Shown: positions 23,286 through 35,429, counted from the first letter of the stretch. The stretch: 64,000 nt of DNA from Incurvaria masculella (GCA_946894095.1 OX335665.1:5528001-5592000), one strand, 5' to 3'. Made by a program: numbers and translations. The notes: generated by a model from the letters alone, not told the origin.

Positions 23286-23499
23286 TATTTTAGAAACCAA
23301 AATTAAGTAAACATATTAAAACATTTAGAGCGCCTGTAGTATGGGGAACTTTCACAACGGACAAATTTCGGAAAATTTTCTAGGAGTATGTAACTGGTTT
23401 TTCTATTCCTATTCTCCCGGCATTGCTATATCAGAGACGTCGCTCGGCGTAGCAAAAGAAACGCGTAGCAGCTATAAATTTCGTGGTCACAGGGCAAAA

Positions 23500-24245
23500 A
23501 GCGTAGCGGCTCTACGCGGGAGAGGCGGTGGTTGTGGCGTAGAGGGGTAGAGGGTCTACCGCAGGTACTCCGCAGAGCTAGTAGGAAAGCATAGCGGCTC
23601 TACGCGGGAGAGGCGGTGGCTGTGGCGTAGAGGGGTAGCCACTCCGCAGAGCTAGTAAGAAGCGTAGAGGGGTAGAGGGTCTACGCAGCCACTACGCAGA
23701 GCTAGTAAGAAGCGTAGCGGCTCTACGCGTGAGAGTCGGTGACTGTGGCGTAGAGGAGTAGAGGGTCTACGCAGGCACTCCGCAGAGCTAATAGGAAAGC
23801 GTAGCGGCTCTACGCGTGAGAGTCGGTGACTGTGGCGTAGAGGAGTAGAGGGTCTACGCAGGCACTCCGCAGAGCTAATAGGAAAGCGTAGCGGCTCTAC
23901 GCGTGAGAGTCGGTGACTGTGGCGTAGAGGAGTAGAGGGTCTACGCAGCCACTCCGCAGAGCTAGTAGGAAAGCGTAGCGGCTCTACGCGTGAGAGTCGG
24001 TGACTGTGGCGTAGAGGAGTAGAGGGTCTACGCAGCCACTCCGCAGAGCTAGTAGGAAAGCGTAGCGGCTCTACGCGTGAGAGTCGGTGACTGTGGCGTA
24101 GAGGAGTAGAGGGTCTACGCAGCCACTCCGCATAGCTAGTAGGAAAGCGTAGCGGCTCTACGCGTGAGAGTCGGTGACTGTGGCGTAGAGAAGTAGAGGG
24201 TCTACGCAGGCACTCCACAGAGCTACTAGGAAAGCGTAGCGGCTA
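23500..24245. repeat. Minisatellite, 87-bp unit, about 8 copies
   Basis: gtagcggctctacgcg starts at 23503, 23591, 23714, 23801, 23888, 23975, 24062, 24149 and 24236; the later spacing is exactly 87 bp. The unit holds repeated imperfect gtagag/ctctac inverted words. The open minus-strand frame across it is a by-product of 87 = 3 x 29. Confidence 0.95.
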
Positions 24246-24399
24246 TTATATCTACTCTTAGCCGGTGGTTGCGCCACTGTTTTCGCCAAATTTTATACAA
24301 TTTAATAGAGTGTGCCTCTTGCTAAATAAATTAAGGCGATAATGAGGTGATCAATAATAATTTTCTGAAATTTTGCACATTAATTAATTCCATAAATCC

Positions 24400-24818
24400 A
24401 GAAAGCGGACAATGTGCATAGTGTTTGATTTGATAAGATTTACGAAAATGTTTATTCCAAAATGGCTTATAGCTAAAAGTAAATCACGACCGCTGTAGTC
24501 AAAAGTGAAACAAAAACCTTATTCATTAAAAATCTTCATGAAACAAGCTTCGTCTAATGACTAACCCATTTTAGATCTTTTTGTTTTTTCGTTGAGTAAT
24601 CCATGTCCAAAATTATTGTATAAAACGAGAAAAAAATTCTAACTTTCGGACCTTATGACTTAGAAACCAAACACAATTTTACAATGCCAATGGTCATCAG
24701 ACATCTAGTTCGAATAAATAAAGCTGTTTTGAGTACACATTTGGATCTCTGACAATAAATATGCGCAGGATCTTCTTTCCACGTTTGTATGGGATATGAG
24801 CGGAAAGGCCGACCTTAA
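24400..24818 (-). mobile_element. Family T MITE, truncated inverted copy
   Basis: It is missing the outer part at the left; the right end reads gagcggaaaggccgaccTTAA. It abuts the long-TIR element at 24819. Confidence 0.8.
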
Positions 24819-25181
24819 GGATGTTCCGACCCATACAATGTTTTTTTTACACAGAACGCAAAAAGTATTGCACTTTAAGGCACAAATTCGTCAAAAATAT
24901 TAAATATAGCCATAGTAGTTGCAGCCAAAACATATTCACAATTTCTGGTTTAATGGTTTCGTTGTAATTGCCGATTAGAAGTTTTACACCGTTAGATGGC
25001 GCTGTTAAATAAAAATCGTATTTAAATAAATTGTAACAAAACCAATAATCCTGAAATTGTGAAATTGTTTTCGCTGCAAGTAATATGACTATATTAAACT
25101 TTTATTATTAATTCGTGGCTTAAAGTGCAGTACTTTTTGCGTTATGTGTGCAAACAACTTTATATGGGTCGGAACAGCCTT
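24819..25181. mobile_element. MITE with long terminal inverted repeats between two family T copies
   Basis: atgttccgacccatacaatg ... cgcaaaaagtattgcacttt is repeated inverted as aaagtgcagtactttttgcg ... atatgggtcggaacagcc, arms of about 60 bp. Confidence 0.8.
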
Positions 25182-25729
25182 AAGGTGGCCCATCCCGCTC
25201 ATCTCCCCATACAAAACGGGAAAGAAGATCACGCCCATATTTCTTGTCAGAGATCCAAAATTTTGCTCAAAATAGCTTTATTTGATCGAACTAGATGTCT
25301 GATGACCATTGGCATTGTAAAATTGTGTTTGGTTTCTACGTTATAAGGTCCGAAAGTTCGAATTTTTCGCGCGTTTTATACAATAACTTTGGAGGTGGAT
25401 TACGCAATGATAAAGTAAGAACATCGTAAAAAGATTAGTCATCAGACATAGCTTCTTTAATCAAAATGTATGATCTATTTGGTTTTTGTTAGATTTTCGA
25501 CTACAGCGGTCGTGGTTTACTTTTAGCTATAAGTCGTTTTGAAAATAAAATTTTCGTAAATCTTACCAAATCATACATTATGCACATTGTTTTTTTTGTG
25601 GACATGTTGCATCTTCCTCATCACGGAGCCCGTCTTATTCTTTGAAACAGAGAAGGTCCCAGAGCGCAACAGCACGGTTTTGTACCGTGCCCGCGAATGA
25701 GTTGGGCCCGCCGGGTTGGGCCACCTTAA
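25180..25729 (+). mobile_element. Family T MITE, full copy
   Basis: TTAAGGTGGCCCATCCCGCT ... CGGGTTGGGCCACCTTAA, the clearest terminal inverted repeats of the family. Confidence 0.9.
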
Positions 25730-26036
25730 CGGGGAAAATTTCAGAAAAAAAATCTTAATTTGGCTAAGGAATTGTATGGAACCTGATCACCTCGTTATCC
25801 TCTTAATTGGAATACTCATTGGAAGTATCCTACGAAACAAGTCGTTTCGAAGGAATAAATACGGGGCCCATTCTCTTTTTATCTTATTTGGTAATTATAA
25901 ACTTTTAATTCATACAAAAAAAAATAGGAAAATATCTGCGATGGACTTATTTATATTTCTCTTGAAGACTTTGTTAAAAAGTTTACCGGTGTCCCTTGAG
26001 TCCGAACGGAATACCAAATATTCAACATTTAAGTTT

Positions 26037-26369
26037 TGAGCTGCTAGTTCCAGTTGTTACCTAAACTGGCGTACGGAACTTCGAAGTTCCGTAAAAACGT
26101 CAAACTTCATACAAGTTTTTACTAGATACTCTGTGGTTTTACTTATTCAAGCTATCAAAGTCAAACTCGGACTTCCGATTTGTGTGAAAACGCGGAGTCG
26201 GCCTAAACGGCAACGTTGAGTAGGCTGTCAAATCAAACTCGGACTCGCGAATGATAGTTCGCTTAACGCCCTCTGCGCGCGCTCTTCAATCTCTCCATAC
26301 GTTTGAAAAAGCCAGTCGATCGGCTTGCCGTCAACGCCAATTTAGGTGACAGCTGGGACTACGGGCTCT
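26037..26369. mobile_element. MITE with about 34-bp TIRs (family G), copy 1
   Basis: gctgctagttccagttgtta ... versus the inverted end aggtgacagctgggactacg. The body contains the internal palindrome ggaacttcgaagttcc. The copy at 41391 is inverted. Confidence 0.82.
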
Positions 26370-27709
26370 GATAAGTATACTTTTCCACAATGTTTGCAAT
26401 TTGGAATGTATTTCAGCTATATTTACATGACAGTAAATAATAATATACAACTATTGTGTTTCGAGAATGATATATTGAATAACAATTTACATTTCATTGT
26501 CTTTGGCTAGCGATCAAATTATTGCTTTCTAAATTCTGATGCGATAAATAAATACGATTTTTAATCTTATTGGAAAAACATTTCAATTAAAAAAATACAG
26601 ACGATAAATTATCAGAAGTCTAATTTGGACTTCCTCATATAACTGGACAAGCATTGCTGATACCACAATCCTTAACCCATTGAAACCATAACCTCTCGCA
26701 TGAAAGGCAAGTCCTCTGGCCCCTACACTACGAGGCGTATCTGCCTAAGCTCTTTCATACCCTCATTCATAAGTTAATAAGCTGCCAAGGTAAGCATTGT
26801 CCTTACAATTTAGAATCCTTTGTTGTCATGTAGATAATATCTATTCATTTGTGTGAAATTCTGAACCTGTTACCAATTAAATAATAGCTCCGCTCCCTTG
26901 CCTAGGATATTAAATTAGCCACAAGGGTATACGATCCCCTTTTACATGCAATTTTAATCGGCACAAAGGTTACGGCTTATAGTTCACTAGGGCAACGCGT
27001 TTTCATACAAAACTATGCCTTATTCCTAAACCAGAAGGTTCTCATTCGCTCGAGACATCTCAGCCGTTACGACACCCGCATTTACATCGCACGATGCAGG
27101 CACTAGAGTCGAGAATACAGTTTATTTGTAGACTATGACGTCAGCGGCGAGCGAGAGGCGAGATGTGCAGCTCTCTTTCTCTGTGACGTCACGGGGGTGG
27201 GAGCGGGACGCATCGTTGTGTCCCTTTCGCGCACGAAAGAGGGTATCGGTCGGTAAGTTTTACAGTGGGCCTCGGCGTAATGTAGGATTTAAGGGCGGTT
27301 TCACACTGGAGGGGGTATTTAAAAAACGTATTAAACGATTATTATTTAGAACCATTTTTAAATTCCATTGGGAATTATAATTTGAATAAGATTCTTGATT
27401 TTAACGATAGACTTGAATCACTACACTGAGAAAAATATGACAACTGTATTTTGCTTAAATGTTAGCGAGTGCCATTAACCAAATTTATTAGTGTAAACTA
27501 AAAAAATAAGTGTTATCAGAACAAACATTTAGTGGCTATATAATTAAGTTTAATTTAGACATAAAGAAAGGGTACTTAGTTACAAAGACAATAATTGTCA
27601 AGGACTTGAATAATATAGCGTTTTGCAATATGTCTTCATTATAACCTTAACCCAACCTAACCTAACATATTTGAATTTTAACTAGAAACCTTTTAGTCAC
27701 TGGGGGCCA
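26370..27709. other. No element recognised; GC-rich patch with two TGACGTCA sites
   Basis: TGACGTCA at 27136-27143 and 27184-27191 in a GC-rich stretch. Otherwise AT-rich with no frames of note. Confidence 0.4.
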
Positions 27710-27970
27710 TATAGATATAGACCTAGCCCATATAGACCTAGCATAGCGCGCTGTGCTAACCAGACGAACAAGCGTGGGAGTGAGACGTCAACTCAAGTAC
27801 CACTACCGCGAGTTAGAGGGAGATGGAACACATCGGCCCGATGAGGCAACTTCTGAAATCGTTATCAATACATTGGAGTCGCGCTAATTGAATGTGAAAT
27901 TTGTTTTTGTGAAATCTGTGCATTTACAGAATGTGAACGAGAGTAAAAACCCGGACAAAAACCATTTTTT
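27710..27970 (-). repeat. Family E repeat, minus copy
   Basis: ctagcatagcgcgctgtgct ... agggagatggaacacatcgg ... aaaacccggacaaaaacc. Confidence 0.72.
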
Positions 27971-28009
27971 GATGGTAAATAAGGTGTAACCCACTGGTTA
28001 ATTTAATTT

Positions 28010-28295
28010 ATATGATTGCATTAGTAACTTTGTTAGTTGTTAGCAGTTTAAACTGAGGGTTGCTGTTTCTAGTGTTCTTTGTTCTTTGCCTTAATCTGTT
28101 CTACCGAGGAATTGTTTGGCAGTAGCATTTAGATCTAAGTGTGTATTTCATAATTGTGGATGGAAAAATATGTTATGTAAACCCGTGAAGTTTCTTTGCG
28201 GGTTCTTCTTTACTGGGTTGATCGAATCCGCGGATAGTTGTGACGTAACTTAGTGTAGTTTGACTACCAAAAAGTTTAAACAAATGAAATGAAAT
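28010..28295 (+). repeat. Family C repeat, uninterrupted copy (empty site)
   Basis: It is the inverted copy of 4690-4828 plus 10388-10740, without either insertion. It has a single ATAT at 28168-28171 and a single cagcaacc-type site near 28060. Confidence 0.85.
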
Positions 28296-28299
28296 GAGA

Positions 28300-29254
28300 A
28301 GTAATATGGCTAAAGATAATTGAATTCCCGTACACAATTTATCAGTTTGCTATCAGATTGGGGTGCAGCACGTATAGTCCCACATATATCATTTTGCACC
28401 TGGCTGGGGGCACCACTGTCGTCTTACGGTTACCACAGGAAATCAAATCCCCCATTTATGGGCGAAAATTTGACAACCTACCTCTAAAATAAACTCAGCC
28501 TACAGGGAATAAATAGTGGGTAACTCGATGGTATGGCTACACTTGCCTGAGACGGCAAAAGCACGCTCAGTGACGTTTTGAAATGGGATTATGGCCCATT
28601 TCTTTCCTTTTCGTCATCGAAAATCTTTCTCACATTCAAGACAATCTCTCGAACTCCACTTTTGTACACTTGAGGCATTATTTTACGTGTTTAAAATACT
28701 GAAAATGTTCCTACAAAGACAGAGCACAGCATACGGAGAAATCTGACAGCAGAATGACGTTCAAGATGGCGACCGCTTAGTTTCGTTTTTGGCCACGCGT
28801 AAAATGACCTATGCGGGACTATACACCTCATTTCGCGGTTCGTAGTCTCACTACCGTACGAATCCGGAACGAGTCGCTAGTAAATAACACGATAGGATAT
28901 GAATATTTCTTATCTTTATTGGGGCTCCCCCAAAGCCGCGTCACAGCGATATACGAGGGGTGTTAATGGTTTCCCTAAAGACCCGAGCCCGTAAAGAGAA
29001 TGCGGAAGCGAGCTCGCATCCCTATCTGTAGAGACAGAAAGTCCAGTGTGAAAGCTCCCGCCCTCGGCACAGATAATTCTAGCTCGCGGCGCCGCGGCGG
29101 CGGCTGCTTCTCAGCCTTCGGTCTATTTATAGAATGGGCGGGGCGGTACGGTGTCGCCAGGGTATCATAGCCATGGACTCACTAAAGCCTCACTAATAGA
29201 CATTTATTCCATCGCTATTACTACTTAATACTACTTTTAAAGGCGGTATACTCT
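28300..29254. other. Unassigned, GC-rich near 28950-29160
   Basis: The segment ggggctcccccaaagccgcg to gggcggggcggtacggtgtc looks like the end of an element or a promoter, but I see no partner copy in the window. Confidence 0.35.
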
Positions 29255-29682
29255 GAAAAAAATTAGGTGTACCTGTTCTCTGTTTTAGCACAGTTAAAAT
29301 TCAATGATTTATGGTAAAGTATTTCTAATTATTATTAATGTATTACGGTCAGTATCTAAAAATTTGCCAAACCAGTTCATATTAAACAGTTATTTTAACC
29401 GATTGCACAGTACCGCTTGATAAAATAACAAATGTGACGGATCAGATGATTTTGAAACACTTATCTTACCCGATTGAACATTGCGGCTGACTTCAAATCA
29501 GGCACGCAACTGTCCAGTTTCAAGAGGTACATGAATTTTAACAGATTTGACAGTACCTTTTTACAGAATATAAGATGTAAGTAATAATGGAATACATTCT
29601 AAAGTTAGAAAGCGTTTTCACACATTTAGGGAAACAATAAGAGAAGACAGCCATTGCACACAGTTAAAAAACAATTAAAAGA

Positions 29683-29730
29683 TACATTTTTCAAACATGT
29701 CTAACGACCGCAGTAACCTCTAAAGTATCA
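29683..29730. mobile_element. Foldback MITE, short 48-bp derivative
   Basis: It keeps only the right end (tttttcaaacatgtctaacg ... aaagtatca) and is flanked by TTAAAAGA at 29675-29682 and 29731-29738. Confidence 0.7.
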
Positions 29731-29756
29731 TTAAAAGATACAGTTTTTTTATTTAA

Positions 29757-29860
29757 AGCGCGGCATATGGCGTACGCCAGGACCTCTTAAGGTGCCCGAC
29801 GACGCCCATGAGCTTTCGAACTTTCGAGGCTGCGAAAATTATGCCGGCCGGCATGTTTAA
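29757..29860 (-). pseudogene. LINE 3'-tail fragment
   Basis: gcgcggcatatggcgtacgc, cgacgacgcccatgagcttt and atgccggccggcatg. Short remnant of the same tail family. Confidence 0.6.
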
Positions 29861-30626
29861 GGCTAACTGTTTTCACTCAGTTATGGTAACCAATTTACTT
29901 AGTTGGCTCTATTTTAACTTTTCTAGACGGTTGTTACTATCGGAATTACATTCAACTGATATATATTTTACCATGTAAGGTTATAAAGGGCATGAGAAAT
30001 TAAACAAAATGGCGACAAAAAAGCATCAGCTGAATTGTACTTCATCTGTGAATCGTGTTACATATGGGCATAAAATAGAGAATTTTGTGCAGTATGTTTG
30101 TGGAAGGTGCTTCGTAGCCCTGAAATTCGCAGCAACTGCTTATTTGAGTCCATTTCTTATGAAGACTATTGAATATAGGTCAATGTATTCCTTCTCTATT
30201 CCGAGATTCTTAGTAATGAATGAAATTAATGATATATTCATGTCTGGTATAACTGTAACGAGAATAATTAGTTTAATAAGAAATGTTTATAAGTAAGTCA
30301 GATAATGTACTCGTAAAGACACACAAAGTTAACTGACGGATGAGACCAATATTGTTTTCAATAGGGCAAATGAACTGAAATAATTTTTTTGATTAAAAAA
30401 TATCGTTACATGTAGCCATGCAGCTTTAAAATATTGAGGGGAAGTTATGTTTAAAGTGTTACATTGAAATCGTGAGAAAAATTATAAATATTATGGTGGT
30501 CAAAGAATTATGGAGTAGGTCACCTTTTATTTACCCGAAAAAAATATATTCATCCTAGTTATTGCACCCGTTTCACCTCATAATCACCAAATGCATGGCC
30601 TAAAACATGCTTTCTTTAAGTAAAAT

Positions 30627-30742
30627 ACTGCTCACGATACCCAAAGGTAGACTGGTAGATAATTTCGCCGGCATGAAGTTGTACATTTTGCCCTAATTTT
30701 GAGTGCCGTAAGCATATATAAATAAATAAATAAATAAATAAA
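30627..30742 (-). repeat. Repeat fragment with (AAAT)n tail
   Basis: gctcacgatacccaaaggta ... tacattttgccctaattttg, followed by (AAAT)n. The inverted counterpart is at 37563-37676 (caaaattcgggcaaaaggta ... gggtatcgtgagcagta). Confidence 0.6.
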
Positions 30743-30789
30743 AATATAAATACATATATAAGTGCTTTCTTTAACTAAGATTAGAGAAT

Positions 30790-30978
30790 GAAAAGATGGT
30801 TGAAGAGTCAATGAAAATTAATCCTTGTATTCCACCCAGTTCAAAGCAGTCTTCGTCAGTTCAGCTCATAAAAGGACGATCTTGACATGGCACATAACTC
30901 CTTTGAAAATAGGTGTGTTGGGCTAATATCCTACCAGCAGATGTGGCATCAGCCATCCATGTACACTTACATAAAAAA
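30790..30978 (+). mobile_element. SINE-1 3' fragment
   Basis: gaagagtcaatgaaaatt, cttgacatggcacataactc and ttgggctaatatcctaccag, ending cttacataaaaaa. Confidence 0.65.
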
Positions 30979-31474
30979 CAGTTTCAAAATATTTTGGCAT
31001 ATTCTCAACAGTATAGGAGAAGTGTCGACTTATGCTAAAGTATCTTTTTTATTTCTCTATTCCCGCGCCCTCGGGCTACAAACGACCTCACCAAACCCTT
31101 CTCAGTTCTTACTACATTTCCCACTTTCCACTCTACCTTTTCAACTATTCCGTGCCCTGTCCAACAAAGCGTCTAGCGATCATATATGCACAGAGCTAAT
31201 TCCGTGTGGCGTTTGTACAACTGTACCCGAAATGTTTTCGTATAATGAAATTAGTTCCACCATTCACCTGGGAACGCCGTCTCTGTCACAAGGAACGTAT
31301 AGCGGTCCCTGCGGTGAATGTATAATTTTAGGATACATCCTACTTCCTGCTAATATTATAAACACGAAAATGTGCGAGGATGTTTGTTACTCTGTATCGC
31401 AAAAACTACTGAACGGATTTCGATGAAACATATAGCTTATATATCAGAATAACATAGAGACTTTAATTTATATT

Positions 31475-32785
31475 TCTACTAATAAACCTGAAAGTTTGGG
31501 AGGATGGATAGATGTATGTTCTATATATCTTTCACGCATAAAGTGGGAAACAAATTTGGATAAAACGGAATTGTAATATAGCGTACACATCAGAATAACA
31601 TATACGCAGTGAGCAGATTCGATCATTATACAGATTTTTTTAAGTCAAGCGAGCTTTTGATAATATGAAAAAATCTTGAAACTTTTTCAAAAATGTCAAA
31701 TTTTTAAAAAGACAGACTTGCGAGATCTACAGCTCAGAGAGCCACCAATATACTACATAATAGTTTACCGAGCGAAGAGGAAAACTCGAGAAATTGGCCA
31801 AAATGATTTCGTATGTTCACCTCTACAGGTCGCATTTCTCAACCGATTCTCGTGAAATTTTGTAAGCATGTTCGATAATCATATGGAATTATTCAATATA
31901 TAATTTTTATATATTTTTTTTCTAAATGTTCAAGAAGACCGACTTGCGAGATCTACAGCCACTAGTATTATCATAGGTATTATTAACGCATAATGAATAG
32001 TTTTTGAGGAATGAAGGATGTTTGTTACTCTTTCAGGCAAAAACTACTGAACGGATTTTGATGAAACTTTACAGTAGTATAGCCTATACATCAAGAGTAA
32101 GAGATGGATTATCATTTATAAAGGTGTTGTTTAAATTATCTAAAATAATGATAAATGTTGAGTAAGACGGAAAAAAATCCTGTAATCTGAGAACTATCTC
32201 GGCGTACTCTACATAAACTGAAAAAGATACAACAGGTCGAGCAGCTCGTAGCCTAGTGGCGCGGGGACTAGACTAGCATACCAGAGGTCTGGGTTCAAAT
32301 CCTCGCTCGTGCACAACTTCCTTTCTCATTCTGAGTTAGATAAGTGCATTTCGTCACGAATGCGAGAGGCTCCATGGTTCGGAATCCATGTAAAACTGTA
32401 GGTCCCCTTCCCCTCCTAGGTGGTAGGGCTTAAGCCCGTCCGTGTTGGTACCATCGTATTGGATGAAAAGATAGTTGAAGCGTGCTTATAAAGGGAAAGT
32501 CCTGGCATGGCACCTAATTCCTTCGGGAATGTTGTGTATTGGGCTAATATAATGGTAGTTACGTGATATTAGACATCCATGTCAGGTTGCATAAATAAAA
32601 AAATGAAGATAATGTATGGTAGCATTGTTTCTCCAGAACAGTTAAAAAAATCCACGACACCATATATATACTTTCTATGAGGAAGCAATAATCGCCAAAA
32701 TTGTGAATAAATAAGGTCTTTAGGTTCAGCCCGGGTTAATTTCCAAAACGACATTGGCCCGAACGGAACCGGGTTCCTCAGCTAG
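31475..32785 (+). mobile_element. Helitron-like non-autonomous element
   Basis: It starts TCTACTAATAAACCTGAAAG, holds twice the phrase aaactactgaacggatttt, which I associate with lepidopteran Helitrons, and ends ccgggttcctcagCTAG followed by T. Rolling-circle elements start TC, end CTRR and make no target duplication, which fits. A SINE-1 copy is nested at 32239-32601. No Rep/helicase frame is present. Confidence 0.5.
32239..32601 (+). mobile_element. SINE-1, plus copy nested in the Helitron-like element
   Basis: gcagctcgtagcctagtggc, ggtctgggttcaaatcctcg (B box) and caggttgcataaataaaaaa. Confidence 0.88.
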
Positions 32786-32790
32786 TTCTG

Positions 32791-33103
32791 TTAAGAGTAT
32801 AATCGAGCTCCATACAATGGCTTGTGCCCGTTTCCACAGTGAAATTCAGAAATATTTTTCCGAAAATTTTGCTTATTACCAACTACCAACTAAAAGCTAC
32901 GTCTTTACGTTTTTTTTTTTATAATATATCCAAGCCTCTAAATATTTATATGAATTAAGTTATAAAAAAAATAAAAACGTACAAACGTAACTCTCAGTTG
33001 GTTTATTTAATGGGCAAAATGTCGAACAAAAAGAACCTAATTTGACTGAAGAGACGGGCACAAGCCATTGCATGGAGCTCGATCACCTCATTATCCTCTT
33101 AAG
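32791..33103. mobile_element. MITE with about 45-bp TIRs next to the Helitron-like end
   Basis: ttaagagtataatcgagctc, catacaatggcttgtgcccg and their inverse acgggcacaagccattgcat, ttatcctcttaa. A related right end occurs near 25775-25810. Confidence 0.75.
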
Positions 33104-33335
33104 GGCGGTACCTTCGGTGAAATCGCGACTTTGTTTGCGAACTACCATTTTCCTCGTGTATTGTAACTTTAGGGTCGCCGTATTTTGCTCCAACTAACCT
33201 TCAAGTTACAAAAGCAATTCGATTTATTATGAAAGCGGAAAATATGGATATCCTGTGTGTTCTCCCATCTCGCGGACTTGTTGAATGTTATTTATTGTTG
33301 TTTGTTATATTTATGGGTTATAATTTGGATTCCTC

Positions 33336-33690
33336 CAAGTTTTTTACATGCCACCTGACATGGATGGCCCACAATTACCGTTATGATATTAGCCTTTGTA
33401 TTGGGTTAATATCATAACGGTAGTTATTTTTAATTAATTATTAATGAATTAGTAATATTATTGAACTGGATGGAAAACACGGAACATTTTTCATTGCCGC
33501 TTCGACCATATTTTCATCCAATGCGATAGTACCAACCCGGCTTAAACCCTACCACCTAGTAGGGGAGGGGACCTACAGTTTTACGTGGATTCCGAACCAT
33601 GGAGCAGCTCGCATTCGTGACGAAATGCACCTATCGAACTCGGAAACAGAAAAAAGTGGTGCCCAGTGGCACCAGCGGTGGTGAAAGTCC
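33336..33690 (-). mobile_element. SINE-1, minus copy
   Basis: It starts tttttacatgccacctgaca and ends in the remains of the tRNA-like head (gtgcccagtggcaccagcgg). There is a duplicated ccgttatgatattagcc and its inverse at 33380-33425. Confidence 0.8.
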
Positions 33691-33742
33691 AAATGTCAGT
33701 GAAAATATCCTTTATTGCTTACCATTATGAGTATATCAACAG

Positions 33743-33964
33743 TACAGTCGAACAAAGAGTTTGGGATACACATCCGGTTGAATGAAAAGATGAACAGTCA
33801 AAATACTTTGACTTTTGGAAACAATTATAGGGTTCGGGATAGATTCAAACAGAGTTAAGGATGTCTACTAGCTACTGAGTAGTCAAAACTCTAACAAAAT
33901 TGAATCAGAGGTTAGATTTAAACACCATTCATTTTTACGTTTAACCGGAAGTTGGTTGACTGTA
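33743..33964. mobile_element. Tc1/mariner-type MITE, copy 1
   Basis: TA-CAGTCGAACAAAGAG at the left, GGTTGACTG-TA at the right, internally about 90% like the copy at 34246. Confidence 0.75.
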
Positions 33965-33966
33965 CA

Positions 33967-34635
33967 TCAAGTACGCCGACAACCACAAGGTATCCCTGAT
34001 ATAGAGACCATTGAATTCCGAAGGGATGTAGGTTCTCGATGTATTCTATCGTCTTTACCATGGAGAATGATCTTTGGAGCTGCCCTCTGTCCCCTTCCTA
34101 CCACTGCACAACGCGAAAAAGGCAGGGAATGCACCCATTCACTGTCGGAATTCCCAAAATAAAAACCCACCGATTCACTAGATATTTTATTTATAGGGTC
34201 GGTAAAATATGGAATGGACTCCCTGCCGAAGTTTTTCCCTCAAAGTACAGTCGAACAAAGAGTTTGGGGTACACATCCGGTTGAATGAAAAGATGAAAAG
34301 TCAAAATACTTAGACTTTTGGAAACAATTATAGTGTTGAGTATAGATTCAAACATAGTTGAGGATGTCTACTAGCTACTGAGTAAACAAAACCCTAACAC
34401 AATTGAATCGGAGGTTGTATTTAAGCACCATTCATTTTTACGTTTAACCGGAAGTGTATCCTTTAACCTTTGGTTGACTGTACAACCTGAAGTCCTTTAT
34501 ACATGGTGTGAAGAAGCACCTGGCCGACCGGAATGGTTTTCGCAGCCCCTGTGAAAGTCCGAAAGCCCATGGGCTTCTTCGGGCGCCTTTTTGTGAGGTT
34601 CTGGCGTGCGCCGAATGCCGCGCTAAACATAAAAA
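33967..34635 (+). pseudogene. LINE 3'-tail fragment interrupted by a MITE
   Basis: 33967-34245 encodes ...KTHRFTRYFIYRVGKIWNGL and PAEVFPSK. The tail continues after the insertion at 34483 to about 34635 (gcctttttgtgaggttctgg, gccgcgcta). Same family as 22990-23285. Confidence 0.65.
34246..34482. mobile_element. Tc1/mariner-type MITE, copy 2, nested in a LINE tail
   Basis: TACAGTCGAACAAAGAG ... CCTTTGGTTGACTGTA, termini inverted. The uninterrupted LINE tail near 23150 has a single TA at this point, so the target duplication is TA. Confidence 0.82.
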
Positions 34636-34658
34636 AGAGGCGACCTTATTTCCATAGG

Positions 34659-34850
34659 TATTTTTTTAAGTATTACATGGATAGCTAATACTAGACCGAT
34701 CGTCATCTTATTAGCCTATACCATACGGGAACTGGGTGCCATGCATGAACCTTCCTTATATTGCTCGGTTACATTGAAATGGATGGAAAACACGGTCAAT
34801 TATCATGGCCGCTTCGATGATCGTTCATTCAGTGCGATGGTACATACGCG
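34659..34850 (-). mobile_element. SINE-1 3' half, minus copy
   Basis: It runs from tttttttaagtattacatgg to gttcattcagtgcgatggta. Diverged. Confidence 0.7.
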
Positions 34851-35429
34851 GGTCCAGCCATCGCCACCACATTTGAGGGACAGGGGCGATCCGTACCACG
34901 CGCAACGGTAAACAAAGACCTCAAATATTGTAACGAGCGCGCCGCGCCATCTACATATGATAGCAAAGTAATTGTAAATACTTCGGCACATCGACGCGAA
35001 AAGAATTTGCCCGCGGACCGACATTGGTCAACAGATGGCGCCACTTTCTTGTTTACACAGCGCGCTGCTTATACAATGCTGTCCTTATAAAAATATCTTC
35101 TCGCTCATACACACATAGTTCGCTCCAGCTACACAGCACCCACGTGACATGTAAAATATGACACGGCGCGTGTGGTTCCACTTCACTGCCGCGACCTGTA
35201 CAGCCCCCGACGGAGCCTACCACATTTTCCGGTCGCGTCGGCGCGCATTACTACACAAATAGAAGTCGCGCGTTATCAGGCTTCGAATCTGAACCTCCGT
35301 CAGCGAGCTGTCGTCACGTCGTTTGGTGACGTCACCGGGCGACGTAAAGCCGGTCGGGTCGCCTCCTGCGTTCTTTATGATTTATTTATTTATGGCACTC
35401 AATTGAGATTGCTTTCCTTATTTAGAAAC
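34851..35429. other. Unassigned GC-rich sequence with TATA-like and CRE-like motifs
   Basis: ccttataaaaatatc near 35084 and TGACGTCA at 35327-35334. It could be a promoter or a decayed LTR. No coding frame supported. Confidence 0.35.

Larger units (their letters stand above)
29255..29960 (+). repeat. Interspersed repeat family D
   Basis: tgtacctgttctctgtttta ... caactgtccagtttcaagag ... ttacttagttggctctattt. Other pieces are at 22075-22400 (+), 47270-47780 (-) and 48955-49057 (+). The 29683 foldback remnant is inserted here. Confidence 0.75.

Noticed and set aside
23652..24218. 188-residue minus-strand frame with 29-residue repeats
   Set aside because: It results from the 87-bp minisatellite unit being a multiple of three. 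No start context or homology.
30009..30296. 95-codon plus-strand frame starting MATKKHQLN
   Set aside because: No recognisable domain, AT-rich, no splice or repeat context supporting a gene; length is within chance expectation.
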